From contig PLXW01000134.1 of NCBI GenBank assembly GCA_003151595.1, forward strand, positions 1-54,787: a DNA stretch of 54,787 nt, written 5' to 3'. The translations under genes were made by a program, and so were the position numbers. Shown here piece by piece: positions 17,413 through 26,028 of this stretch; position 1 is the stretch's first letter, and every line of letters starts with the position of its first letter. Source of the stretch: Myxococcales bacterium (GTDB taxonomy: Bacteria; Myxococcota; Polyangia; Polyangiales; Polyangiaceae). The notes beneath the pieces were generated by a model. It did not search any database and was not told the DNA's origin. It was given only the letters and a program-made list of their open reading frames with translations.

Positions 17413-19764
17413 TTATTTCCCGTTCCACTTCCAGCCGTCGATCGACAGACCGGGCGGGCTCGAATAGCCCGTAGCGCGCACGCGAACGATCCCCTTGCCG
17501 TCGACGAGCACGAAGCCAGGCGTCCCGTTGACGCCGTAGGCCACGAAGGCCGCGCGGAGATCGTCGATGCCGACCGTCTTCGGAAACGGCTTCTTCCAGG
17601 TCTTGAAGAAGGCGTCGAGCGTGGCCTTGGGCTCGTCGGTGACGGCGACGACCTGCGTGTGATGCGCGCGCTCGTAGGCGAGCACTTCGGGGAGCGACGC
17701 TTTGCACGGCTTGCACCACGTCGCCCAGAACAGGAGCAAGTGGGGAGTGCCGTCGGCGAGGTTCACGTTCGCGCCCTTGTACGCGCGCAGGTTGAGCGCC
17801 GGGGCGGGCGCGCCGATCTCGGGGCCGGTGGGCGCGGCGGCGGGGACCTCGCTCGGGTAGGCGCGCGGCGTGATCGTGAGCTCGACGTGCTTCTTCCCGC
17901 GCGCGACTTCGAGCGTCTCGGGTTGATCGGCGGCCGCGAGCATCGTCCACGCGCGCACTTGATTGCGGGCGGTGAAGGGCTTTCCAGGTGGGCCCAAGAT
18001 CAGATCGCCCGGCACGAGCCCGGCCGCTTGCGCCGGCGACGACGGGACGACGCCGGTCACCATCGACGTGCCGTCGGGGAGGCCGCGCTCTTTGCGAGTA
18101 TCGTCGCGGATCGCGGCGAACCCGATGCCGATCCACGCGGGGTGCATGTCGTGCTCTAGCTTCTCGTCGTCGGCGATCGATGGGAGCGACGCGAACGATG
18201 CCCCGGTCGCCTCGTTGCTCGGCGCCGCGGGGGGCACTGCTCCCGGAAGCGTAACGTCCTCGCACGCGCGCAGCGCCGCGTAGTCGTCGCGTTGCGCCGG
18301 CGTGCCGTTGCGATCGAGGTACGCGCGCCCCGCGAGGCTCATGAGCACCGCGCGCAACCGAAGCGTCGCCGCGATGCGCACTTCGGTGCGGTACGTCGCT
18401 TCGGTCGAGAGCTCACCGCGACGCTCGAGTGTATCGAGGCGATCGCCTTTGTCCTTGTGCGTCCATGGCACCAGCTCGCCGAGCAACGACGTCGTCAGCC
18501 CGCGCGCATAGTCGCCGGGGAGAGTCTGCAGTGCAGCGTCCGTGATCCGCGGCGTCCACGTCGGATTCGCGGCCAGGAATCCCTGGAGGTTGTCGCCCGT
18601 CGCGTCGGAGAGCGCGGCCTTCCACGCCTTGCCGGACGAATCGAAGCGTCGGGCCAACACGTTGAGCGCCCCATACTGCGCCTCGAGCTCGGCCAGCGAC
18701 TTCGGCGCCCCCAGCCCGAACGCCGTCGCGATGCGATCGACCTCCGCGCGTTCCGCTTGCCACGCCGCTCCATCGCGCCACGACGCACCGAGGATCTCGT
18801 CGGCGAACACCTCGACCCGCTTCGATTGCTCCACAGCCTTCGTGTGGAGCAGGTCGTCGAGGAACACGTCCGAGCTTCGCAGCGGGACGTCGGGCGTGTC
18901 GTCGGCGGCGAGCACCTCGGCGTGCGCGTCGATCATGCGGCGGCTCGACGAGAGCGCGCGAATGAAATGAAACGAGTGCCCGACCCGCTCCTTGCCGACG
19001 TTCTCGGGGAAGCACCCGTAGGCGGGGCGATCGGCGGTCGACGAGAAGTACCCGCACACGCGAGGCTCGGTGGGCGACGTCGACGAGAGCGCCGCGAAGC
19101 CGCCCGAGAAGCACTGCGACATGAGGCTCACGACGCGCACGCCGGGCGAGAGCTCGTGAATCCAATCGCGCAGCTCGGTGACCGAGAGCTGGTCCTTCCC
19201 CCAGAGTTGAATCGTGTTGGCCAGCGGATCGGCGCTGGGGTGGTTGCCGTGATCGGTCACGTACAAGAGGAGCGTGTCGCCCGGCTGAAGCACGTGCGCT
19301 TCGTCGTCGAACCACTTCTTCAATCCGTCCTTCGTCGCCGGGTGAAGGCGCACGTCGGGGATCGCCGAGCTCGCGAACTTGCGCGGCATCTCGAGGGGGC
19401 GCTCGACGCGCGTGTCGTGGAGCATCCAGAAGTCGGGCTCGGGCTGCGGGTCGCGGCTCACGACGTCGGGCGCCGGATCGTCGCCGTCGCTGGCGAAGAC
19501 CGACACGTGATCGGCGTGAATGCCCGCGGCGAGGAGCGTCGTCTCCAGCGCGCGGAGATGGAGAAGGTGCGGCTGGAAGTTGATGTCGGGGTTGCCGCCG
19601 CCGTTGATCATCAGCACGTGAAGGTGCGCCGCCGGATCGGGCGGAGGCGGCGGCTTCGCAACCACGGGGGCCGCAGGGGGCGGCGGGGGTGAGCCCGCGC
19701 AGCTCGCGATCGTCACGGTCGCGAGCAGCGCGGTGACGGTCGCGAGCAGCTGTGATCGCGGCAT
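17413..19764 (-). CDS. Lipoprotein with caspase-like peptidase, PDZ and thioredoxin domains
   Basis: A 783-aa exported protein. A signal peptide with lipobox-like IASC is followed by a Pro-rich linker. Residues about 45-260 look like a clan CD (caspase/legumain type) peptidase: a hydrophobic strand ending in DHG (His172) and, 46 residues later, VVSLMSQCFSGG (Cys218), the expected His/Cys dyad. A helical middle follows. Residues about 545-630 form a PDZ domain (GVVPSSPAQAAGLVPGDLI), and 640-783 a TlpA/thioredoxin domain with the active site WCKPC and the cis-Pro loop GTPGF. ATG 19764 is used; GTG 19767 is in frame. It sits 6 nt before the kinase-STAND gene. The function is unknown; a disulfide-controlled envelope peptidase linked to kinase signalling is a hypothesis. 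Confidence 0.82.
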   Translation of the reverse strand: MPRSQLLATVTALLATVTIASCAGSPPPPPAAPVVAKPPPPPDPAAHLHVLMINGGGNPDINFQPHLLHLRALETTLLAAGIHADHVSVFASDGDDPAPDVVSRDPQPEPDFWMLHDTRVERPLEMPRKFASSAIPDVRLHPATKDGLKKWFDDEAHVLQPGDTLLLYVTDHGNHPSADPLANTIQLWGKDQLSVTELRDWIHELSPGVRVVSLMSQCFSGGFAALSSTSPTEPRVCGYFSSTADRPAYGCFPENVGKERVGHSFHFIRALSSSRRMIDAHAEVLAADDTPDVPLRSSDVFLDDLLHTKAVEQSKRVEVFADEILGASWRDGAAWQAERAEVDRIATAFGLGAPKSLAELEAQYGALNVLARRFDSSGKAWKAALSDATGDNLQGFLAANPTWTPRITDAALQTLPGDYARGLTTSLLGELVPWTHKDKGDRLDTLERRGELSTEATYRTEVRIAATLRLRAVLMSLAGRAYLDRNGTPAQRDDYAALRACEDVTLPGAVPPAAPSNEATGASFASLPSIADDEKLEHDMHPAWIGIGFAAIRDDTRKERGLPDGTSMVTGVVPSSPAQAAGLVPGDLILGPPGKPFTARNQVRAWTMLAAADQPETLEVARGKKHVELTITPRAYPSEVPAAAPTGPEIGAPAPALNLRAYKGANVNLADGTPHLLLFWATWCKPCKASLPEVLAYERAHHTQVVAVTDEPKATLDAFFKTWKKPFPKTVGIDDLRAAFVAYGVNGTPGFVLVDGKGIVRVRATGYSSPPGLSIDGWKWNGK

Positions 19765-19788
19765 CACTAGAGAGTACGGATAAGCCGT

Positions 19789-19804
19789 GCCCGTGCAAAC
19801 GGGC
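19789..19804. terminator. Small hairpin between lipoprotein genes
   Basis: GCCCGT-gcaa-ACGGGC, six pairs and a four-base loop, lies between the stop at 19811 and the start at 19764. There is no T tract, so it is a weak attenuator or pause site at most. Confidence 0.35.
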
Positions 19805-19810
19805 GTCGCG

Positions 19811-21229
19811 TCACTCGCTGCCGGTCACCGGCGCGCCGACCTTGTTGTAGGTGTCGAGGTAGGTGACCGCGGGCGCGAGCTCCGTCGGCGTGAGCGTGCC
19901 GGGCGTCGCCCCCTTGATCGTCGACATCAGCTCGAGGTCGATGCGCGCGATCCAGTTGTTCTGCGGATAGTCGACCAGGAACGCGACCGACTTCCCGTCC
20001 TTGATCCCGGTCGCCACCGCGACGCCGTGAGGATCGCCCGAGTTCGACCACGACGTGCTCGAAGAGATCCCGTTCTGGATCGTCGGCGGAGTGTTGGGCA
20101 TCGTGCTCGAGATGAACCCGGGGACGGCGCCGGTCGGATCGCTCGCGTCGATGTCACCCGTGACCGCGAAGCCCGCGAGGTTGAGCACGGCGATGTTGTC
20201 GGCGTACTCGTGCTCCCAGAATCCGAAGTGCTTCGTCGTCTCGACCGCGACGCCGTCGTACTGCTGAGTCGACATCAGCTCGTGCGGTGCGGTCACGCTC
20301 TTGGTGGCCTTGTCGAACTTCGCCTTCGAGAAATCGAGCGCGTACTGCGAGCCGAATTCGTCGGGGAGGAACACGATCTGCGTCGAGGGATCGACCCCCG
20401 TCGAGTCGGGCTCTCCGCCGAACGGCTGCGTCGGATCCTCGGCGGTCGGATCTTGGTACGTGTAGACCGTGTCGTCGGACAGATCGACGACGTTGAGCCC
20501 CGCGGTCATGACCGCGCCCGCGTCGTTTCCGCTGAGCGTCGTGGCGCACGTGGAGGGGGGGCCGGAGTCGGGGCTGCCGTTCTCGGTGCAGCTGTAGAAG
20601 GGGGCGTAGAGCTTCTGGTTCACCACGTCGAACGAGAAGTTCTCGGTGGGGTTGAGCACGATGGTCGACGTGATCGCCATCGTGTTCATGTCGAACACCG
20701 CGAAGCCGTTCCACACGGAGATGTACGCCTTGCGATGCGTCGAATCGACGGCGATGCCGTTCATGTAGCCGTCGGGCGTGGAGAACGTCGTCTTCTGCGT
20801 GCTCGGATCGAGCTGGATGGTCTTGATGAGCGTGTCGTTCTGCGGGTTGATGATCCAGATGGTCTGGCTCGTGCCGGAGCCGACGAGGATCATCGTGGTG
20901 TCGCCGGCGGCGAGGATCGGGTGGTCGTCCGTCGTCCCGAGATCGATGTCGGTGATGAGCGCGGGGACGCCGTTCACGCCGTTGCCGTCGAGGCCGACGT
21001 TGATGACGCTGACCACGTTGTGCCCGGCGGTGTTGGCCTTGTCGGTCGGGAGATAGAGCTTCTGCGTGCCGTTGACGACGACGACGCCGAGCGAGCCACT
21101 GGAGCTCCCGGGAGGGGGTGGGGGGCCGGCGGGCGCCGCTTCGGGGTTCTTGTTCGACACGCACGCGCTCGCGAGAGCGAGGGGCACGGCCAGCACCATC
21201 AAACCAAGAGCCCATCCACGCTTCGTCAT
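19811..21229 (-). CDS. Lipoprotein with beta-propeller-like fold
   Basis: A 472-aa lipoprotein. The start ATG at 21229 has an excellent Shine-Dalgarno, GGGAGGTAATC directly before it, and the signal peptide ends in LALASAC. After a Pro/Gly linker the sequence has repeated beta-strand blocks such as NVVSVINVGLDG, TIWIINPQND, GIAVDSTHRKAYISVW and GFAVFDMNTM, as in YncE/NHL-type propellers. No enzyme motif was found; a binding or scaffold role is likely. It is the first gene of a same-strand run with the caspase-like lipoprotein and the kinase-STAND gene, 46 nt before the former with a weak hairpin between. Confidence 0.75.
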   Translation of the reverse strand: MTKRGWALGLMVLAVPLALASACVSNKNPEAAPAGPPPPPGSSSGSLGVVVVNGTQKLYLPTDKANTAGHNVVSVINVGLDGNGVNGVPALITDIDLGTTDDHPILAAGDTTMILVGSGTSQTIWIINPQNDTLIKTIQLDPSTQKTTFSTPDGYMNGIAVDSTHRKAYISVWNGFAVFDMNTMAITSTIVLNPTENFSFDVVNQKLYAPFYSCTENGSPDSGPPSTCATTLSGNDAGAVMTAGLNVVDLSDDTVYTYQDPTAEDPTQPFGGEPDSTGVDPSTQIVFLPDEFGSQYALDFSKAKFDKATKSVTAPHELMSTQQYDGVAVETTKHFGFWEHEYADNIAVLNLAGFAVTGDIDASDPTGAVPGFISSTMPNTPPTIQNGISSSTSWSNSGDPHGVAVATGIKDGKSVAFLVDYPQNNWIARIDLELMSTIKGATPGTLTPTELAPAVTYLDTYNKVGAPVTGSE

Positions 21230-21317
21230 GATTACCTCCCCGGCAAAAGCGATCCAACCGCGCATGGTACCCGCGAACGGGGCGCGCCGGGAAGCCGCTC
21301 CCTGCTACGTTTCGTGG

Positions 21318-22532
21318 ATGCTCGCCCGAGAGGAAGCTCGCCTTCGCGCGCTCTTCCGCAAGCTCATGCAGCACGTGGCGGTGGCATCGGTCGGATCGAT
21401 CGCGTGCGCGTGCGCGCCTGGCACGGACGGAGAAGCGCAGGGGGACGCGAGCGCGCAGGGGGCGACGGACGCGGGGAAGTCGGACGCGACGATCGCGAGC
21501 GGCGACGGCGGCGAGCCCGGTGGGCCGAGCGACGCCTGCAGCGATCACTTCGTCGTCGTCGATGCGCCGAACGACGGGAGCAACTGTGAGTACCTCCAGC
21601 GGCTCGGTTGTGGCCTCCCGGAGAACGTCCGCAACACGGATGGGTCGACGCGGTCGGGGTGCGCTCTCTATTTGGGTATCTGTTACTCGTGGTGCAGCGC
21701 GTACGGGAGCGCGGTCGCCGGATGCAGTGTCGTCGAGTGCGACGACGGGGGAAACCTGAGCGACCCGAACGGACCCGTGACCATTGATTGCATCAACGGG
21801 ATTCCGGCGTGCACGGGGACGGTGGGTCGCAGGCCCAACGGACTGCGGCCCGCGCCGCGATGCGAGCTTGGGGCGAGCGATGCGGTGGGCGCGTGGCTCG
21901 CGCAGTGCGCGCGGCTGGAGGCGGCGTCGGTGCGCGCGTTCAGGGACCTGCACCGTGAGCTCGAGGCGTTGGGTGCGCCGAGCGCGTTGGTGCGCGCGGC
22001 CAAGCGAAGCGCGTGGGACGAAGTTAGGCACACGCGCGTGGTGGCGCGATTGGCGCGCGCGCGGGGGGCGAAGGTCGAGCGTGCGGCGATCGCGAAGCGC
22101 GGGAGGCGTCGAGAGCCCGTGACGGAGGAGACCCGCTCGGCGCGCGTGCTGGCGCTGGCGTTGGAGAACGCGGTCGAAGGGTGCGTGCGGGAGACGTTCG
22201 GCGCGTTCGTCGCGATGAAGCAGTCCGCGGAGGCGAAAGACGAACGTGTGAGGCGGGCGATGCGCGGGATCGCGGAGGACGAGACGCGGCACGCGGCGCT
22301 GGCGTGGGGGATCGCGGCGTGGGTCGAGGGGGAGCTGGAGGAGAGCGGGCGCGCGGACGTTGGGGAAGCGATGCGAGGGGCGATCGGGGTGTTGGGGTGT
22401 GAGGTGCGCGGGACCGGGCTCGGAGTCGCTGCGGCGATCGGATTGCCGACCGGGGCGGACGGGGCGGCGATGGTGAAGGCCTTCGCGGCGACGCTCGACT
22501 GCTACGATGAAAGCGCTGGTCCCCGCCCATGA
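21318..22532 (+). CDS. Cys-rich exported protein with ferritin-like domain
   Basis: A 404-aa protein. The N-terminus has a hydrophobic stretch with AVASVGSIACAC, a probable lipoprotein signal. Residues about 70-175 are Cys-rich (CEYLQRLGCG, CALYLGICYSWC). Residues about 185-370 form a ferritin-like four-helix bundle with candidate di-iron ligands: LEAASVRAF, DEVRH, LENAVEG and EDETRH. Such proteins may store or oxidise metals in the envelope. The ATG at 21318 lies inside a longer antisense-shadow frame. Its stop overlaps the next ATG (ATGA at 22529), coupling it to the nucleotidyltransferase pair. Confidence 0.78.
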   Translation: MLAREEARLRALFRKLMQHVAVASVGSIACACAPGTDGEAQGDASAQGATDAGKSDATIASGDGGEPGGPSDACSDHFVVVDAPNDGSNCEYLQRLGCGLPENVRNTDGSTRSGCALYLGICYSWCSAYGSAVAGCSVVECDDGGNLSDPNGPVTIDCINGIPACTGTVGRRPNGLRPAPRCELGASDAVGAWLAQCARLEAASVRAFRDLHRELEALGAPSALVRAAKRSAWDEVRHTRVVARLARARGAKVERAAIAKRGRRREPVTEETRSARVLALALENAVEGCVRETFGAFVAMKQSAEAKDERVRRAMRGIAEDETRHAALAWGIAAWVEGELEESGRADVGEAMRGAIGVLGCEVRGTGLGVAAAIGLPTGADGAAMVKAFAATLDCYDESAGPRP

Positions 22533-22852
22533 ACCTCCACCACCTCGCGGAAGAGAGAAGCCTCGCGTACCACGCGGTCATCGCCGCGCGGCTCGAAGGG
22601 GATCCGTCGTTGCTCGAGGTGGCTCGGCACCGCGTCGCCGAGTGGGTCAACGCGGGGACGCCCCACCCTCACTACTCACATGCGTGGTCGGAGATCCTGG
22701 CTTCGCCGATCGCGGTCATTCGTTCGCACCTGACGGATGCGAGCGAGAAGGGGCGCGAGCTGCGACAAGTGACGCCGTTCGCGGGGCTCGTCGACGCGCG
22801 CGAACGCTGGAAGCTTTGGCGCCAGGTGCGCGAGCGATACACGGGGACGTGA
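22529..22852 (+). CDS. Small protein partnered with a nucleotidyltransferase
   Basis: A 107-aa soluble, helical protein starting MNLHHLAEERSLAYH, with a conserved-looking end (LRQVTPFAGLVDARERWKLW). No domain with a known function was recognised. Its ATG overlaps the ferritin-like gene stop by four bases, and its own stop is directly followed by the ATG of the DUF6036-like nucleotidyltransferase. The tight pairing of a short protein with a nucleotidyltransferase suggests an antitoxin- or regulator-type partner, but this is inferred from arrangement alone. Confidence 0.65.
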   Translation: MNLHHLAEERSLAYHAVIAARLEGDPSLLEVARHRVAEWVNAGTPHPHYSHAWSEILASPIAVIRSHLTDASEKGRELRQVTPFAGLVDARERWKLWRQVRERYTGT

Positions 22853-23383
22853 ATGACGCGCCACCAGCTCGAGCACATCATCCGCGCTTCGGCTGACATC
22901 GCCGACGACGATGAGATCGTCGTGATCGGGAGCCAGTCGATCCTCGGGCAGTTCCCCGATGCACCCGCCGAGCTTCGCGTCTCCGTCGAGGCTGACGTTT
23001 ACCCGAAGAACCATCCGGAGCGCTGGGACGTCATCGACGGAAGCATCGGCGAGGGATCGCCGTTCCACGAGACGTATGGGTACTACGCGCAAGGGGTGGC
23101 CGAGGACACGGCGACACTCCCCTCTGGCTGGAAAACCCGGCTCATCGCGGTGAAGAACGCAAACACGCGCGGCGCCACCGGCCTTTGCCTCGAGGCTCAC
23201 GATCTCGTCATCTCGAAGTACGTCGCCGCGCGCGAGAAGGATGACCACTTCGTACGCGAGGCGATCCGGAGCCGGTTGGTGGAGGAGGACCTCCTGATCG
23301 AGCGACTCAAGGGGACGCCGATCGATGACGCCCGACATGAGCAGATCGCCGCGCGAGTAAGGCACGACTTCCGGGCGGCGTGA
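22853..23383 (+). CDS. Nucleotidyltransferase-fold protein (DUF6036-like)
   Basis: A 176-aa protein resembling the DUF6036/AbiEii-type nucleotidyltransferases. The GSQSILGQF motif and the later acidic SVEADVYP are in the places of the GS and DxD elements of the minimal nucleotidyltransferase core. The central FHETYGYYAQGV and EAHDLVISKYVAAREKD segments are typical of this family. Related enzymes act as toxins or defence proteins that modify tRNA or other nucleic acids. The start abuts the stop of the small upstream gene. A toxin-antitoxin role is plausible but not shown; no catalytic residue appears lost. Confidence 0.7.
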   Translation: MTRHQLEHIIRASADIADDDEIVVIGSQSILGQFPDAPAELRVSVEADVYPKNHPERWDVIDGSIGEGSPFHETYGYYAQGVAEDTATLPSGWKTRLIAVKNANTRGATGLCLEAHDLVISKYVAAREKDDHFVREAIRSRLVEEDLLIERLKGTPIDDARHEQIAARVRHDFRAA

Positions 23384-23421
23384 CTGCGTGGATAGAACGA
23401 TGGCGTCACGCCGCGCTCCAC

Positions 23422-25515
23422 TCACGCCCCCCGCAACACCTCCGCGATCGCCTTCGCCTCGGGCCGCGCCCCCGGCGACTCCGCGACGCACGCGTCGATC
23501 ACCTCCGCGATCGTCGCGTCGAGCTCGGGGCACACCCCGCGCAGCGACTTCGGCGCGACGTACACGTCACCCTTCAAGCGTTGCAACGCCGCCGAGCCTT
23601 CGTAAGCGAGCTTCCCGGTGAAGAGCTCGTACGCAATGAGCCCGAAGCTGAACACGTCGGTCGCGCGGTCGGCTTTCTTCGCGCCGTCGGCGAGCTCGGG
23701 GGCCATGTAGCGCGGCGTGCCCATCCACGCGCCGGTGGTCGTGAGGTCGCTGGTCGGATCGAGCGGCGCGGTGCGCGTGATGGTCACCTCGGTCACGGCC
23801 GCGCGTCCGGCGGAGGCGATTCCGAAGTCGGCGATCTTCACCACGGGCTCGCCGCCGTCCTGCGTGATGAGCACGTTCGCGGGCTTCAGATCGCGGTGGA
23901 CGATCCCCTGCGCGTGAATAGCGGCGAGGCCGTCGGCCATCTGCCGGACGATGGAGCGCGCCCACGGCAGGTCGCCGAAGCGCGGGCGATGGTGCTGAAG
24001 CGAGAGCCCTTCGACGAACTCGACGACGAGGTAGAAGAAGCCGGTCGCGCTCACGTTGACGTCGACGATGCGCACGACGTTCGGGTGATCGAGCTTCGAG
24101 ATGAGCTGCGCCTCGCGCGCGAAGCGGGCCATGTCGGTGGCGTCGGCCGCGCCGCGAAGGAGCTTCAGCGCGAGGCGCACGCCGTCGGAGGTGCGACGCA
24201 CTTCGTAGACGATCCCCGCGCCCCCCTCGCCCACGCGGCGCACGACCTCGTAGCGATCGTCGAGGCGCTCTCCCGGCTGCAGGACGTTTCCTCCGTGCAC
24301 CGAGCTCGCGTGCGCAAACGCCGCCGCCAGCGTGTCGGCGCGCGTGGCGATCTGGCGCCGGAGCTCGACGTTGAGAGCGCCGGCGCGAACGAGCGCGTCG
24401 TGATGCTCGCGACTCAGAACGTACGACTGCATCAGCGCGATGATCGCGAAGCCGAGGGGAACGGTGCGCATGCCGAACGCCATCTCGCCGAGCCCGAACC
24501 ACATGAAGACGTCGGGGCCACCGAGCACCGCGAAGAGGAGCCACGAGATCAAGATGACGACGATCTGCGACTGCGGTCCGTCGCGGCGCCACAGGCGGAG
24601 CATCGTCAGCGTCTGGTAGGCGGTATTGACGAGCGCCATCGGCATCGCCACGAGGACGACGATCCAGAAGTGCGCCATGAACCGCGGCGAGACGACGGCG
24701 ATGACGAGCGAGAGAAAGAACGCGAGGCGCCAGGCGCGGGGCGGCGGCCCGAGCTTGAAGTGCGCGTGCGTGAACTCGACGCTGGAGTAGACGCCGAGCG
24801 CCGCCATCCACGCCATCGATCCTTCGAAGCGCCCGACCATGAACTGAAACGCGCCCTGCACGAGCAGCGCGTAGCTCACGCCGCCGGCGAGCCCTTGCAG
24901 CGCGAACCATCCGTAGGCGACGCGGGTGCGGTCGCGGAAGTAGACGAGCGCGTAATAGAACGCGGTGAGCAGCAAGACGACCGACGCCGCGCCGCTCGTC
25001 CAGACGTTGAAGTCGCGGACGAAGAGGAACGCGCGATCGCCCTCCGGCGTGGCGCTGATGCGCGGAGGGATGTCGAGGCGCGAGCCGAGGATGGTGGCGT
25101 AGGAGACGTCGATCGCGAGATCGAGATCGCCGGATGACGAGAGCGTCGCCGGGATCCGGTAGGCCGATTGGTCCGTGCCGCGGTAGCCGCGGGCCATCGC
25201 CGGATCGAGCGGCGTCATGGCGATCGAGTCGACGAAGAGGACGTTTCGCGCGTGGAGGAGCGGGATCGCGAGCGTGAGATCGCGTCCGCGCATCGACTCG
25301 GGGATCGTGGCTCGCGTGTGGAGGCGATAGACGCACTCCGCGTGCGGGAGGAGGCCGGCGACGTGGGCGGGGAGGTGGATGGCGTGAACGGTGCCGTCGG
25401 GGCCGACGATGTCCCAGTCTGCGAGCTCGACGACCGGATCGTTGGCGCAGCCGCAGGCGAGAACCGCTGTGAGGAAGAGCAGAAGCGCGAGCGCTGAGCG
25501 ACGCGCGAGGCTCAT
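23422..25515 (-). CDS. 7TM receptor fused to Ser/Thr kinase
   Basis: A 697-aa membrane receptor kinase. The N-terminus has a signal sequence (LALLLFLTAVLAC) and an extracytoplasmic beta-rich domain of about 150 residues like 7TMR-DISM ligand-binding modules. Seven hydrophobic helices follow (about 185-400: SVVLLLTAFYYALVYF, IVVLVAMPMALV, IVVILISWLLFAVLGG and others). The C-terminus (about 425-697) is an STK: GEGGAG loop, LALKLL, VHRDLKPAN (about residue 538), DFG and MAPEL. 7TM-DISM receptors normally pair with histidine kinases or cyclases, so the fusion to a eukaryote-like kinase is notable. It would phosphorylate cytoplasmic targets in response to an outside ligand. It is convergent with the nucleotidyltransferase gene. 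Confidence 0.88.
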   Translation of the reverse strand: MSLARRSALALLLFLTAVLACGCANDPVVELADWDIVGPDGTVHAIHLPAHVAGLLPHAECVYRLHTRATIPESMRGRDLTLAIPLLHARNVLFVDSIAMTPLDPAMARGYRGTDQSAYRIPATLSSSGDLDLAIDVSYATILGSRLDIPPRISATPEGDRAFLFVRDFNVWTSGAASVVLLLTAFYYALVYFRDRTRVAYGWFALQGLAGGVSYALLVQGAFQFMVGRFEGSMAWMAALGVYSSVEFTHAHFKLGPPPRAWRLAFFLSLVIAVVSPRFMAHFWIVVLVAMPMALVNTAYQTLTMLRLWRRDGPQSQIVVILISWLLFAVLGGPDVFMWFGLGEMAFGMRTVPLGFAIIALMQSYVLSREHHDALVRAGALNVELRRQIATRADTLAAAFAHASSVHGGNVLQPGERLDDRYEVVRRVGEGGAGIVYEVRRTSDGVRLALKLLRGAADATDMARFAREAQLISKLDHPNVVRIVDVNVSATGFFYLVVEFVEGLSLQHHRPRFGDLPWARSIVRQMADGLAAIHAQGIVHRDLKPANVLITQDGGEPVVKIADFGIASAGRAAVTEVTITRTAPLDPTSDLTTTGAWMGTPRYMAPELADGAKKADRATDVFSFGLIAYELFTGKLAYEGSAALQRLKGDVYVAPKSLRGVCPELDATIAEVIDACVAESPGARPEAKAIAEVLRGA

Positions 25516-25600
25516 GTGGGGGAGATGGTATCGGATTCGGGCTCAGTGGGACGCGCGCGACGAGGGGACGGTCTAGTGCCGTCGCGCTATCCTCGCGAAA

Positions 25601-26014
25601 ATGAACACGAAGATCATCCTCGGATCCTTGGCGGGCGCAGTCCTCATTCACTCTGTGCTCGCCGCCTGCACGAGCAACACGAACGCTAGCGCGCAGAGTG
25701 AGCCGAGCGTGCAAGTGGTGAGCTGCGACAAGACCTTCGCGTTGCCGGGACCTCCGCTACCGATTCAGGCCGGTGGTGACGGAGGAGCGTCGATTGCGAC
25801 TATCCCCTACGCCGAGGCCGCATACCCCGGACTCACGGCAAATCAGATCGCCGGGCACGTGACCAACTGGAGGACGGTCGTCGCTTCGCCGAACTCCCCC
25901 GTTCCCACGGGCTACGGGCTGGAGCTGCAAACCGCCCTCTACGTGAGAGATGGCTTCGCAGGCGCGGGCTGTGCGGGCGCCGGGACGACAACGACGTTCG
26001 TCTACGTGCCATGA
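25601..26014 (+). CDS. Small lipoprotein, unknown function
   Basis: A 137-aa protein starting MNTKIILGSLAG, with a signal peptide ending in the lipobox VLAAC. The mature part has two Cys pairs (SCDKTF and GAGCAGAG) and no known domain. It is divergent from the 7TM-kinase gene (85-nt gap) and convergent with the prolyl oligopeptidase gene. An envelope location is clear from the signal; nothing more can be said. Confidence 0.7.
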   Translation: MNTKIILGSLAGAVLIHSVLAACTSNTNASAQSEPSVQVVSCDKTFALPGPPLPIQAGGDGGASIATIPYAEAAYPGLTANQIAGHVTNWRTVVASPNSPVPTGYGLELQTALYVRDGFAGAGCAGAGTTTTFVYVP

Positions 26015-26028
26015 GGTGAAGGTCATTC

